NCBI RefSeq assembly: GCF_947179515.1
Contig: NC_067492.1
Coordinates: 7,395,676 to 7,459,675, forward strand
Reading direction: 5' to 3'
DNA length: 64,000 bases
Origin: Apodemus sylvaticus
Taxonomy: Eukaryota; Chordata; Mammalia; Rodentia; Muridae
Shown: one piece after another, positions 23,501 through 36,700 of the stretch
How positions within the stretch are numbered: the first letter of the stretch is position 1
How the letters are laid out: the number at the start of each line of letters is the position of its first letter
Notes under the pieces: model-generated
What the model saw: the letters and a program-made list of their open reading frames with translations, nothing else
Told to the model about the DNA's origin: nothing
Database searches by the model: none
Translations under genes and position numbers: made by a program

Positions 23501-26010
23501 CCAGAAGAATGTTCCAAGGAGTTTCCCAGGCAGTTAACAAAACAAGCACCTTTTAGCCAAGCATGATGGCTAATCATTTGATAAGGAGAAGCAGAGTTGA
23601 AACCCAGCCTTGGCTACTTAAGTGAACTGGAGGATAGCCAGAGCTACAAGAGACAGGAAATGCTACTCTCAGGGGAGAACTATGACAGCCATGAGGAGGA
23701 CAACACAGGAAGAGCCAGCTGTACCCAAACAAGGTCTGTCTGTCCTGAGAGCTTCTCTGAAATACCACAGCCTAACACAGCAGGCAGGGCAGGGCAGAGG
23801 ACATCTGGCATCTATCCACACATCCCACAAACAAGGCTACAGAGATCCCAGCAACACTAGACCACTTGCTCTGTGACTGACACAGTTACAATGGAACCCA
23901 ACAGGTATGTATCACAAACATAAATGGGGGGGGGGAGCACAGTGAGCACAAGAAGGCCCACTACACGACCTGAATCAACCACATTCCAGTCTCTGGCATC
24001 TCCTAGCAGTGCTTCAAGAAAATTGTACAGGTTGAGGTATGACCTTAATGTTAAATTGGTGATGAAGAAAAACCCAAGTCAGATCCCAGCTACAGGACAG
24101 CAGAGATGAGCTTGGGTTGGGTGAGCAGGGTACATTTTGGCTGCCCAAGAAAACCAAGTAGTCAGTGTTCTTGGGGGTCCCACCGCTGCAGGAAGGAGTG
24201 TAGCAGGATGCAGCAATGCAGGCCACCATGGCATGGCACACAGGGGCAAGTTCGCACATCTCTCCCTACAATGAACTTCTGATTCCTTCACTCTTCCTGC
24301 TCCATCTGCATCTGAACCAGAGCCCCGAGCTGCAGGGTCTCCAGGCAGGCTCTGGGATGGGGCAATGTCTAACTGCAGTGACATGAGAGCTGGCACCCAG
24401 GCCAACAGCCAGACCCTGCATCTCCAGGCAGCCATGCCAGCAAGCCTGCAGCTGACCTCGGGGCTCCCCAAGGGACAGCACGGACTGACACACCACGGCC
24501 GAGGACAAGGAGCAGGCACTGCTACATTCCCAGCGTCACTGGCAGCAGCTCCCCTGACACATTTCTGAATCAGTGCCAATTATTTTCAGACGTAAGAGAG
24601 AGTGGCAGTGGACAGGAGTTGGGAGGAGCACACTGAGGGAACCAGGAGGACGGTGCTTTGGGCACACACTGTCTGCTTTTCCTCCATCTGCTGTCAACTC
24701 TGCAGCTCTACTTACAGCCCAACTGAGATCATGCAAAACTGGTGCTAGCCCTAAAAATCAATGCAAGAAGCCCCAGCACCTTTCAGCAGTATCTCCACAT
24801 GAAACTCCAAATCCCACCAAGAGTCTAGGGCACAACCGAATAAGAGAAAGGAAGTCTTTGTGCCAAGAGTAGACAGGCTTCCCAGTGAAGATTAGTGTGG
24901 TCACAGGAAGGCCTGGACCTTACTGTGGGGAAAAAGGCCCAAGTAGCTTCAACTTATTTCTCACTAACTTGATCCATCCCAACAAGGATCTTTCCACAAC
25001 CCATGTGCTAGCTCAACTGGTAGTTTTCTCCAGAAAGAGCAGGGGGGTGCTAGAAAGACAGCTCTCCAGTAATACCTCCAACCACTGACCTGCCCAGGTA
25101 GAGACTGCCCACAAACGTGTCAGCTATACACACATTCCTGCAGCAGAAGGCTACTCGATTGTGCTTTGCTGTCCTTCCCTAAACCGTGTTGTGTATGTGT
25201 ATGCATGTGTGTGCATGTGTGTATGCACATGTGTGTGTACCAGTCTAAGATCAATGTAAATTGCTCTCTACATTCTATGTTGAGCTGAGGTCCCTCATTG
25301 AATCTGGAAATTGCTAATCTGGCAAGCCTGGTTGGCCAGCAGACTCTAGAAAATCTATGCCCACCTCTTCAGGGCTGGAATTACAGATGTACACGGTCAC
25401 ATCAGGCTTTTTATGTGAGTGTTGGGATGGGAATCCGGGTCCTCATGCTGTGTGGCAAGCATTTTACCCAGTGAGCCATATCCCCAGCTACCACGTTTTT
25501 GGGTCTCTGTTCTAGTTTGGGGTCTCTGTAACCCTAGGGTCACTACTGCTGTGATGAAACACCACAAACAAAACTAAGTTGGGGAGGAAATGGTTTACTT
25601 GACTTACACTTCTGCAATGTAGCGTGTACATCAGTGAAGAAGGCCAAGACAGGAACCGGGAGGCAGGAGCCGATGCAGAGGCCATGGAGGCTGCTGCTTA
25701 CTGGCTTGCTTCCTCTGGCTTGCTCAGCCTGGACCAGTAGCCCAAGGGCAGCAGCACCCACAAAGTGCTGGGCCCTCCACATCAACCACTAATTAAGGAG
25801 ATGCCCTCTGGGTTTGTCTACAGCCTGACCTTACAGGCATGTTCCTAAGTGAGATCCCCTCCTCTCTGATGATCCTAGCTGTGTCAAGATGACATAAATC
25901 TAGCAACTCAGTCTTGCTCTGTAACCCTACCTGGCCTGCAGAGATGGACGAGCCGCTGCCCACCGTGGCCACCTTCACTCCTGCTCAGCTCCATCATCTT
26001 TAAGTCCTCT

Positions 26011-26052
<42 letters not shown>

Positions 26053-27696
26053 CGCGTCTATGAGATGCACTACTATATGCATGTGTTTTCATGGCAAAGG
26101 GGTTATGGCACAGGCATGTAGAGGCCAGAGGAAAACATCAGAATTCTTCCTCTGCTGCTTTCTGTCTCACTTTACTGAGACAGGGCTTCTCACCAGATAC
26201 GAAGCTCCATGCTTTCCTCCCTGGATTTACCTGTACCTGCCTCCAACACTGGGGCTCCTAGCAAACATGGCATCCAGCATCTACATGGCACTGGGGATTC
26301 AGACTCAGGTCCTCATGACCTTGGGATGGAGGGGGGATGCAACCATCCGACAGACATTTCCCTTCTAGGCCATGGTCTAGAGCCCGTGGTTGCAGTGATT
26401 TCTCCAGAGCCCTGGGAAGATGTGGTCTTGCACACTGAGCCAGGAGAGGACCCAGGCTCTGGAACAGCAGGTGGTGGTGCGGCAGTCCACACGCAGGCTG
26501 CCTGAGAGAAGCTCCCAAGCAGAAGCCTAGCCATGCTTCCAATATGAAGCTCTCCGTAACAAGAGAGTGGGCCTCCAACACAGCTGGGCTTTGCTGCTAA
26601 CCTGGGGGTGGGCGGGGGTGGGGGTGGGGGGGAGGACTTTGAGGTAGAGAAGTCAGACATAATACCAATGGTGATATGGGTTGGGGTAGAGGTGGTCCTG
26701 GTTCTATGGGTTGGACTATCTCTTCAAGTTTGATGAGCCTCCATGTCTTAGTATGACCTCACTTAGAAATAGGGCCCCTAAAGGATAAGGACAGGCCCTA
26801 GCCTAAGGACAAGTGTCTTTCCAAACATCGGGACATCTAAACACAGGCCATAATTCTAGAAGGTCGTGAAACAACAGAACAACAAGAGCTATGAGGATGA
26901 TGTGACCATAAGCCAAGGAATAGCAAGGACCTAGTACAATAAGCAGAAAGCCCTTCCAGAGCCTTGAGAAATAGTGAAGGCAACAAGCCTCCTCTGCACA
27001 CTTCTACACAGGCAACCTGGCTTCCACTGAATGCCAACAGCGTGGACGGTCCCTCTGCAGCCTCTACAAGCGTCCTGGACTCCTCTGCAGCCTCTCCTCT
27101 GTACAGGCGGCCTTGCCTCTTCTGAACGTCCCTGGCCTTCAGAATGCAGGCTGAGACATTTATTTCCTTCTGAGATCCAAGGAGGGACTGGAGGCTTGGG
27201 GGTCCAACTCCCAAAACACAAACAAGGCTTTCCCTTGAGGCTACCAAATGGACTACAGGCTGATGAGAACTTCCCAGAATACCCTGAGGCCTCTCTCTAA
27301 AGGCTCCTGCCCTCTCCTGCAGCTGCTCTGGGCCAGCTCAATGCCCTTCAGAAGAGCCACCAATGGTCCCCTCTAACTGTTTCCCGGGGTCCTCTCCACA
27401 CTCTCTAGGGCCCCTTCCTAACAGGGGTGACAATGATAAATGCTGCGTCCCTGCTAGGTGTCAGTAGGAATTTGTAGCATCTTAATGTAAAGAAGTTACC
27501 AGAATGCAAAAAATACACAAAATAGTGACTTTAAAAGGCAAATTCCAGGCCAGGCGGTGGTGGCGCACGCCTGTAATCCTAGCACTCTGGTAGGCAGAGA
27601 CAGGCAGATTTCTGAGTTCGAGGCCAGCCTGGTCTACAGAGTGAGTTCCAGGACAGCCAGGGCTATACAGAGAAACCCTGTCTTGGAAACACCAAA

Positions 27697-27729
<33 letters not shown>

Positions 27730-30700
27730 CAACAACAAACCAAAAGGCAAATTCCAGGGCTGGAGAGATGTTCAGCAGTTAAGAGCACTAACTGCTCTTC
27801 CAAAGGTCCTGAGTTCAAATCCCAGCAACCAAATGGTGGCTCACAACCATCTGTAATGAGCTCTGACGCCCTCATCTGGAGTGTCTGAAGACAGCTACGT
27901 TATACTTACATACATAATTTATTTAAAAGAAAAAGCCAAATTCCAGCTCTGAAGCAGGCAGAGCAGACCTATCTGACAGAGACATGGAAGAGGAACTTCA
28001 GATATCCATACATAGAGAAAAAAGCTCCCCCCCATGCACACTAGAGCGAGGCCCACTTGGCTGGCAGGGTTGTGCACCCTGGCTGCCAGCCTCTTACTTG
28101 TGGCTGGGTCTCCTGGTCCAAGCATTCCTCAGAGCTCCGTGGCCTGGACTCTGCTAGCAAGGAGTAGAGCACGCAGTCCAAGGGTCTGGCCCTGACCCCA
28201 GCACTCGGAAACTAAGGTGTGATGGGAACTGAGCAGTCTTGAGAAACTCTGAGAAGTATCCCAGCCTCTCCCCCACTGAAGCGCAGCGGCTGCTTCAGAG
28301 CCACTGGGAAAACGAAAAGTTTCTTTAAGATGGCGCGACAGCTGCTCTTCATGGCAGGTCTCATGATGTGTTATGAGCAAGAGGCTACTTTGACTTAACT
28401 AAGACCAAGAGCCCAAAACACTAACATTATGGGTTGTTTTGGGAATAGAGAAATTCTGCAAACAAAAAATAAAAAAGCCCAAAAAAACAAAACAAAACAA
28501 CAACAACAAAAAAAAACCCACTTCCAAGAGTGGACTGGAGGCAAGTGGAGAGCCTTACACAGCTGTCCTTGTTCCCATGGTCACACTGAGGCTGCCCTTT
28601 AGAAATGACCCATTCCAGAGATAGAGTCAAGCTATAATGTCACACCACACTTCTCTCTCCTGTCTAAGGCTGGCAGGGAAAGGCCGCAAGAGGAACAGGC
28701 GCCTACAAGGAGTGAGGGGTCCTGAGAAGGGGTGGGGATGGGGGGGGGGGGGAAAGATGCATGAAAACAGACAGGAAGAGAACCCTGAGGCTAGGGCGCT
28801 AAGTCTAAGACCTTAATTGCTGATGTCATCTTAGATGTCAGAGGATCTCACAGCCCTGCCAGTCAGCCTCAACCAGAACACAAAGAATCAGGATGCCGGC
28901 TGGGGACAGGAGAGGATGCCAGCTGGGGACAGGAGAGGACGCCGGAAGGGGGACAGGAGAGGACGCCGGAAGGGGGACAGGAGAGGACACCGGAAGGGGG
29001 ACAGGAGAGGGCACTGGAAGGGAGGACAGGAGAGGGCACTGGAAGGGAGGACAGGAGAGGGCGCTGGAAGGGGGACAGGAGAGGGCACTGGAAGGGGGAC
29101 AGGAGAGGGCACTGGAAGGGGGACAGGAGAGGGCACTGGAAGGGGGACAGGAGAGGACACTGGAAGGGGGACAGGAGAGGGCACTGGAAGGGGGACAGGA
29201 GAGGGCACTGGAAGGGGGACAGGAGAGGACGCTGGAAGGGGGTTGCATGAGGGGCTTTAGGGACCTGGGGACCACAGTCCAACAGCGCCCGGGGCTAGCT
29301 GAGGTTACAGCAGCCAGGGCTCTCTGGGTTCTCGGCATAGATGTTACCTTGTTATTCTGAGCTGCATGCTACCCATGAGGAAACACAGTCTGGGACACTG
29401 ACTCATTTGCTCAAGCTCATAGGGTGAATAAAACCAAGTGAACAGAGGAGCCTTACAGTCAGTGTCCCAGCCCGGTGCCCTCCATGTTGGACTCAGCATG
29501 CGGTGACAGGTTCATTAGAGAAGAGCGAGGAGAGCAATGGCACAGCTGGTCATGGCACCAAGAAGCTGCACAAGCGTCAGCAAGTCCAAAGAACAGCTAA
29601 ACTGTTGACGCCCGATTTCTTCTCCTTCAGCGTTTCTTAGGGAGGAACGCAGCCGTAGCACTAGGACATGTGCCAATGGGTAGCCTTCCTGGACAGCATG
29701 CTCCCAGCTCTCTGGAGAGGACCTGTTGAGAGCCCAGATTAGGAGCCTCTGCAGCACCCCCAAAGGAGATGATGGTGCAAGAACCAGTGAGGGCTAACCT
29801 GCTCCAACTCACCACGTGGCTGGCACTCAAGGACCAGGGCAGCCCCCAGCCAAAGCTCTGGCCTGACCTTGTGGCACTTCAGTGAGCGCTGCTTTGCCAC
29901 TGCCCTTTGCTCCCCGTGGCCCAATGCTAGTATTAGGCACATCACTATGACCCTACATTTTCAACCTGAAATCCATGACAAGCAGACCTGTTGGTGCAGG
30001 CCTGTAACCCTGACTACTGAGAAAGCTGGGTGAGGAGGGTCCTGGACTCAAGGCCTTCCTGTCCCACATCTTAAATCAAGAGAATAAATTCATGGCCAGC
30101 CTGTAGAGCTTAGTGAGACCTTATCTCAAAATGAAAAACACAAAGCGAAGCCGGACACAGCGGCCCATGCCTTTAATCCTCACACTTGAGAGGCAGAGGC
30201 AGGTGGATTGCTATGAGTCTCAGGCCAGCCAGAATTACATAGTGAGGCCCTGTCTCAAAAACACAAAACAAAACCAAAAATCAAAAAGGGGCAGTTATAC
30301 ATCTCAAAGGCTTTAATTCAGTGATATAGTACTTTCCTAACAAGGGCAAGAGTTCAGTGCCTAATATCTTTAAAAATATAGAATTAACATATACAGACAG
30401 GCCCTGGCTTGTGGATTCTCTCAGCTGTAGGGTGGTGTAAAAGTATGCCCACATAGCCACTGCTGACGGGGTTGGGGAGGGGGTGGGGTGGGGGGCGGGG
30501 CGGGGCAGGGGGTGCACCACCATGGTATTACCGGGGCTTTTTGGCAGGGGAGATGGCAGAGAAGGAGTGCGCATGGCAGATGTGTAAGTGCTAGGCTGCA
30601 GCACCAGCAGAGGCGCTCAGCAGTGCTGATGGCTCCAAACACCCCGAAAAGAAAGGAGCTGGACCTGTGCCCAGTGCTATCAATAGTATCATAGTTAACA

Positions 30701-33700
30701 ATCTTAAGTGCATTGGAAGCTGGACAAGAGAGATGGGGAAGTTGGGGACGGGGGTGGCACCCAGCTTTAATCCCAATACTTGGAAGGCAAAAGCATGCAG
30801 ATTTCTGAGTTCGAGGCTAAGCCTGGTCTACAGAACAAGTTCCAAGATAGAGAAAGCCTGTCTAGAAAAAACAAACAATAGAATTGGAAAATGATAAAAT
30901 CAATCCAAACCGATCCTGTGATTACAAGGTATGCCCCTACCTGGGCTGTCTATGGTTCCTAAGAGAATGGGATGATATAAGAGGGAACCGGGGGCAGCAG
31001 CAGAACAACCTAGCCTGAGCTAACAACCTAGCCTGAGCTAGCTTCAGGGTGTTGTGAGTCCACCTCACCTTATACAACTAACACCGCCCCTTTCAAAATG
31101 CCCTGGCTCCAGTGACCAGGCCGAAACAACAAGTGTTCAAGCATTCCTCAAAGTTATCTTTAAAAAAAAGAAATCACATGCTTCCCAGCCACAGAGTGTG
31201 CCCAGCTTCTCATAGACTCTTCTGTCATAAGCTGTGGGACACAGTACAGAGAAAGTCACCAGAGACAAAATCAAGATGCCAAAGTAACATGCAAACCTAA
31301 ACACCCCCTCCCCTCGCTGCTCGAAACACTGCCCAGGTACACAACACAACAAAGGCCTGCCTTTGGCACACTTGGCAAAAGTTGGTCTGTTTCCCACAAG
31401 AAGCCTCTGGAGGCATCCAGTGCTCCTCCTCCTGCCGGGCTCGGCTACCCCAGAAGACAGAGAGCCGTGGGGTGGGCGTCCGAGGTCCCCGAAGCTCACT
31501 CACAGAGGCAGGCAGCTCAGAGAGCTTTACAAGTTTGAGGGTCACCTGGAACCAAACTGCTTGCAATCTTCCTGTCTGCCTGTGATTAGAGAGAAGCCGT
31601 GCCACCAGGTCTAGCACACACAGGTTTATATCTATAGAGTTCATTTTTGAGTTCATTATGTGTAGAACTCATATAGAGTTCATTATGTGTAGGTTTAAAA
31701 CCCGTGTATCTGTATGTGGGTCTGTGAAAGTGAGTGCTGGTGCGCAGAGGCCAGAAGTGGGTGTCACATTACCTGTGGTGTCCTTACAGGCAACTGTAAG
31801 CCACCTGACATGGCCCTGGGGACTGAAGCCCAGTTCTCTGCAAGGCAACAGGTGCTCTTGGTTATCAAGTCACTTCCCCAGCCCCAGCAATTTTTAAATG
31901 GGCTTCCAATAAAATTCAAGAAGAATTATCTTCTGACTTATCAAAATGAAGGGAAATAAATATATATTGCTATTTACAACACAAATACCATTTATGTGAA
32001 AACCTGGACCATCTTAGGGTAACAGGCTAAGCTGACAACTGCAGTCATTTCTCACACGGTGGTCCACAAGAAATGGGATGTATCATAACCAGCGTTCAGG
32101 AGTTAATGGGGTAGTGCAGAAAAGTACACACTACTGTAGTCACAGTGAGGCCCAGGCTGCCTTGGGGAGGGGGAGGAGCTATTCTGACTACATGTGTTTA
32201 TGAAAGAAAGACCCTGGAGTCCTGTGAGGTCGCTCTCACTAAGGCTGTCTCCAGAAAGACTGCTGTCAACTCTGAAAGAGCTGGCTCAGGCCTGGCTGTC
32301 CACGCAACAGCACACAGAGAAGGAGCCTAGGAGGCGGCAGTGGCTCACATCAAAGCTCAGATCTGGGGGCAAAGTGACTGTCCAAGACCAAGGCCAGTCC
32401 CCAGGGGCCTTCTCCAGGTAGCTACTGGTTTACTGGCCTCAAGAAGTCCCCATGACCTCAAAAAGGTCACTGTTTAGCATCTTCAATGCACCCAGGAAAG
32501 CTCGCCTCTGCACCGCAGCCTTCCAATCCCACGGCTCTCCACATTTAAGGACTGCCTGTGAGGACTGAGATCCCTCTGACCTGACAAGAAATGTATCAAC
32601 ACGCTTGTCCCACCCATGGCCCCACTGTAGAGCCCTGCCCTGTCAGTTCCCCTTGCAAGAGGTCCTACATTCTCTGACTCTCTTTGACTCCCCACCCAAG
32701 TTACACCCAAACAATGTCATCAGACCACAACAACCCTACTAAGACCACTCACTGCCCATGCTCTCAGCTAGAAAACAGGAACAGGGCAACAGCACTATGT
32801 CACCCACCTCCAGCAGTTCATTGGCTTCACCTGAGAAGAAAGACATCACCAGTTCCAATCAGCTTAAATAATCTGCCAAGCTCCAAGAGCTGACTCTCAG
32901 CAAGAACCGTCAGAAACAGCCAGAAAGAACCATCAGAAAGTCACAGAGCAACGGAGGCCCAGGTTCAGCTGCACCCCTCACTGTCCCACAGCTACAACCA
33001 GTGCCTGCAGGTCAAATCCAACTCGAATGGAAAGTCACATAAAAGACGGGAAGCTATCACAAGAAGACACACTGGCCAGAAGGCAAGGGAGACAGCAGCC
33101 TATGTGGACGAGTGCTGCAGCCTGAGGCTGAACTCAGAGCGCTTGGCCGGACTCAGAGGAGCCTGAGAGCTGATGTGGAGCCGACACTTACAAACCAAGA
33201 TAAAGCAGTTTTGAGAACCCAGACAAGGACCCTCTAAGTCACGGTTTAAAAGATTCTGTTAATCCCAGCACTCTGGGAGGCACAGGAAGGTGGATTTCTG
33301 AGTTCGAGGCCAGCCTGGTCTACAGAGTGAGTTCCAGGACAGCCAGGGCTACACAGAGAAACCCTGTCTCGAAAACCAAATCCAAAAACAACAACAACAA
33401 CAACAACAACAACAAAAAGATTCTGTTAAAGTTTATATTTCACTATCCAGGGAATCCCCTGCCTCCTCCTTCTACTGATCAGAGATACTGAGTACTGAGT
33501 GTTGGGTACAGAGTCCAGAGATACTGAGTACTGAGTGCTGTGTACAGAGTACAGAGATATTGAGTGCTGGCCATTACAGCAAAGGCCTGGAAACCTGAAG
33601 TGGGAAGACAACTTGCAGACAGCAGTGAGCTCTAGGGAGAGCTCTAGGGCTAGAATGGCCAAGAGCAAGCAGAGCCCCTCTAAAGCTGGCTAGTGCAAAC

Positions 33701-36700
33701 AGAGGAGCAGACACAGGACAGCAAGCAGTCCACCCACTCCTACCCCACTCACTGAGAACAGCCCCTGAAGCTCCAAATGTCCCCATTTCCCCCACTGGCC
33801 CTCCTGACCACACTTGTCCACAGCGGCTGTCTACACTGGGAATAGTTGTACACCCAGTGAGCCATGGTCAGATGGCTCTAATCTCATTAACCCTTAATCT
33901 CTGGTGTCTAAATCCTCCTGTGACAGACACCCTCCCTCTGGGGACACAGCTGTCCCTGTCACCCTGCTGCAGCCTTGATGCAGCAAGCCCCACCACCTTC
34001 CCACATAGATGTCTTCCCAAGCTTTTACAACTGAGGACAGGGTCCTAGTCAACACCTTCCCATACATCTCCAGCCAGCACCTGCAGCCAGGCCTCAGGAA
34101 AAGTAAGCGTTCCCAGAGGATGCTGAAGTCCTGAGACCAAATCCAAAGAATTCAAGATCAAAAGGCACAATCCTCCTGTGGACCTAGGAAGAGGAGAGGT
34201 GACTGGTCCCCAGCACAACTCTGGGCTCTTTAGCTCCACTGAGGACATCGGGGTAAACGGAGCACTTGTGCCTTTTGCACTATAAATGAAGCCATTCTGA
34301 GTCAGGTCCCTGAACAGCCATGAGACGCAGACAGATGACAGAATGAAGGCAGAATCCTCAAGTGGAAAGCTAAGGGTCCAGGAAGAAAGGGCTCTGCCTG
34401 AGCACATGCTGCACACTGCCTTCTGAAGGAAGGCAAGCTGCCTCTAGGTGGGAAGGGACCTTTGCTATTCGCTCCCAGATACAGTACCACTGGGAAGCAG
34501 GGGACAGAAAGAAAGCATGGGGGTTCACATGCAGAAAGAATTAGAGATGGATGAGTTACTTCTCAGTGTGGCAAGTGACCAGCACAGCAGCTTCCTGTAG
34601 GGAGGCTGCTTGGAGCAGTCAGTAGGACCGACAGGCTTCTGAGACATTGGAAGCAGGGGCAGAACCAGAGGGGTCACTACCTGGAAGCAATGGCTCTTTC
34701 ACAGCTTCTCTGTCTCTGACTGGATACCTGCGGCCATGTCATGAATTGCCATGTCTGGAGTTGGACACAGGGATCTCTGCCCTCACATTAGGTGGCCAGG
34801 GCCAAAGAAAAACCCTACTGTGTTTATTTCCAATTCCAGGAGAAACTCTATTCACAAAACAAACAGTGGGGAACTAGGTGAGGGGCTTTATTTTCCTCAT
34901 CCACGAAAAGGTGCAGCCTTTCCATAGGAAAACACCAACAGAAGAAACCCAAAGCATGCCACCCAAGGTAGACAAGAGGAACTGACTGCAGGCCTGGCTG
35001 GGCCTCTGCTGGGCCTCTGCTGCAAGAAACTCTCTAAGAGGAAGGCATGAAAACCGACTCTGCTACTTGTTCCTAACTGCTCAAGCTTGGCAGAAATGAC
35101 TGGGGACCTTGTTCCCTCTGGCTCTTTCCACAGCAGGTAGCACAAGGAAGACACATGGGACTCCCACGTGTGCGTGCACACACAGAGAGTGCTAGCCTTG
35201 GAAAACAAGGAGCAGAGCATGGTGAGTGAGCACTGTGTGTCTCCACAATGAAACTACATTATACTACCAGGAGCCAGTCCTGACTACTCATGACCCAGAA
35301 CTAAAACCAATCTTCCCAAAGGCCACACAGTGCAAACAAACCCCAGCACCAGCCTCCCTCCCAGCAGGAGCACATCCTCGTGGGGACCCATAGCCTGGGG
35401 TACTTTAGTAAGCACACTAGTCCTCCAGGTCTACACAATGGAGAGCTGCTCTCCTCACTCAGGAGAACAGGAAGTGTTTAACAGCAATGATCAAGACCCA
35501 AGCCTACCTTGTCCATCAGATTCTCACGGAACGTTGCGGAAAGCAATGAACTAGGGGAGTTTCTCCTCCAGCGCAAACACCAACGCCCAGGAGAGCCCAG
35601 GAAGTACAAGCACAGGGCAGAGCCCACCGTGCGTATCCTGGACACCTCAGCTCAGCTCAGCTCCCTGCTCGTGCTGGAGGCGCCCCACCCCCACCCCGAC
35701 AGCAGTATCTTGGCTGAGGGGTTCAGATTGTGTGCAGGCCATAGGAGGAGGAGTGCATGGGGAAGGGGAGTACTTACCTGGCCATCCTGACCCACATGAT
35801 GGATCTGCAGATTGCCCTGCACAGTGCAAAAAGGAAACAGTGAGAACTTCCCTATGATTCAGAAATAACCAGGAAACCACTAAGTACAAAAATTCAATAT
35901 ATTTTAGCAATAAAACCCATAAAAAACCAAGTATTATAAGCTGAATCTCTAGCTTTTTTTCTTATATTAAAAGCATAAAACCTTAAACCTACTCCCTCAA
36001 CTCTGACCCATGAATGAGGACACCTATTTTTTTTCTTTTTCTTTTAAACAACCGTAGATTCACAAGGTGTGTGCACAGTAGCCCAATATGGCCTACGGCG
36101 GAGCTGAGTCCCCATGGCAAGAATACACCATCAGAGTGCTGCCTGCTTGAGTCATACTAGGCGGGAATTACTCCAGCTGCTGGGACCAAGGGATCCCTGA
36201 GACTGCAGTGCCTCTCCACAGCTCTCATTTCACAACATCATCGACTGTAAAGGATACCAGGAAAGCGCCCCAGGTACCCCACTGTACCCCACTCCACCAG
36301 GCATAGTCTCTCCTAGAGTTTCCCAGGCTCTGCCAGAATGGCATTGGTTCCACATACTGAGTGCATGACTGTACGGCCTGTGACCTTGACAGGACACCTG
36401 ACTCACCTCACTGTCCTGTGTGATCTGCACCTGCTCCCCTTGAGGCACCTGGGCAATATGGAGGTGGCCCTGTGGGATCCACAGCAAGAGAAGACACCAA
36501 GAAGCATCAGAAGAAAACAAACCAAAGGAAACAGCAAGCACCCTCTGCCGCCTTCATGCCTAGCTGCTTCCGGCCCAGGAGAGTGTGCACCTCAGAAAGC
36601 ACTGGAGAGCAGGGAGCGTTGCTTCCACGCCCGGGCAGCTGGTGAGATGTGTGCACAGCCTCAGCTTGTGCCACAGCCTCCAGGAGGGAATGCTCACCAC

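Larger units (their letters stand above)
19216..35777 (-). other. Banp: Banp large intron between exons g and h (16.6 kb)
   Basis: GT..AG intron holding B4-, B1-, B2- and hAT-like elements, several G-rich tracts, a TG/CG alternating run and the 24-bp minisatellite at 28891-29242. I looked for an exon encoding the extra human-type segment (about 22 residues) and saw none. Confidence 0.8.

Noticed and set aside
28891..29242. CRISPR-like direct repeats
   Set aside because: Units abut with no unique spacers, and the context is a mammalian intron; it is a minisatellite.
28835..29360. Overlapping ORFs of 106-166 codons in five frames
   Set aside because: The 24-bp minisatellite has a period divisible by three and lacks stops; the peptides are low-complexity and have no homology.
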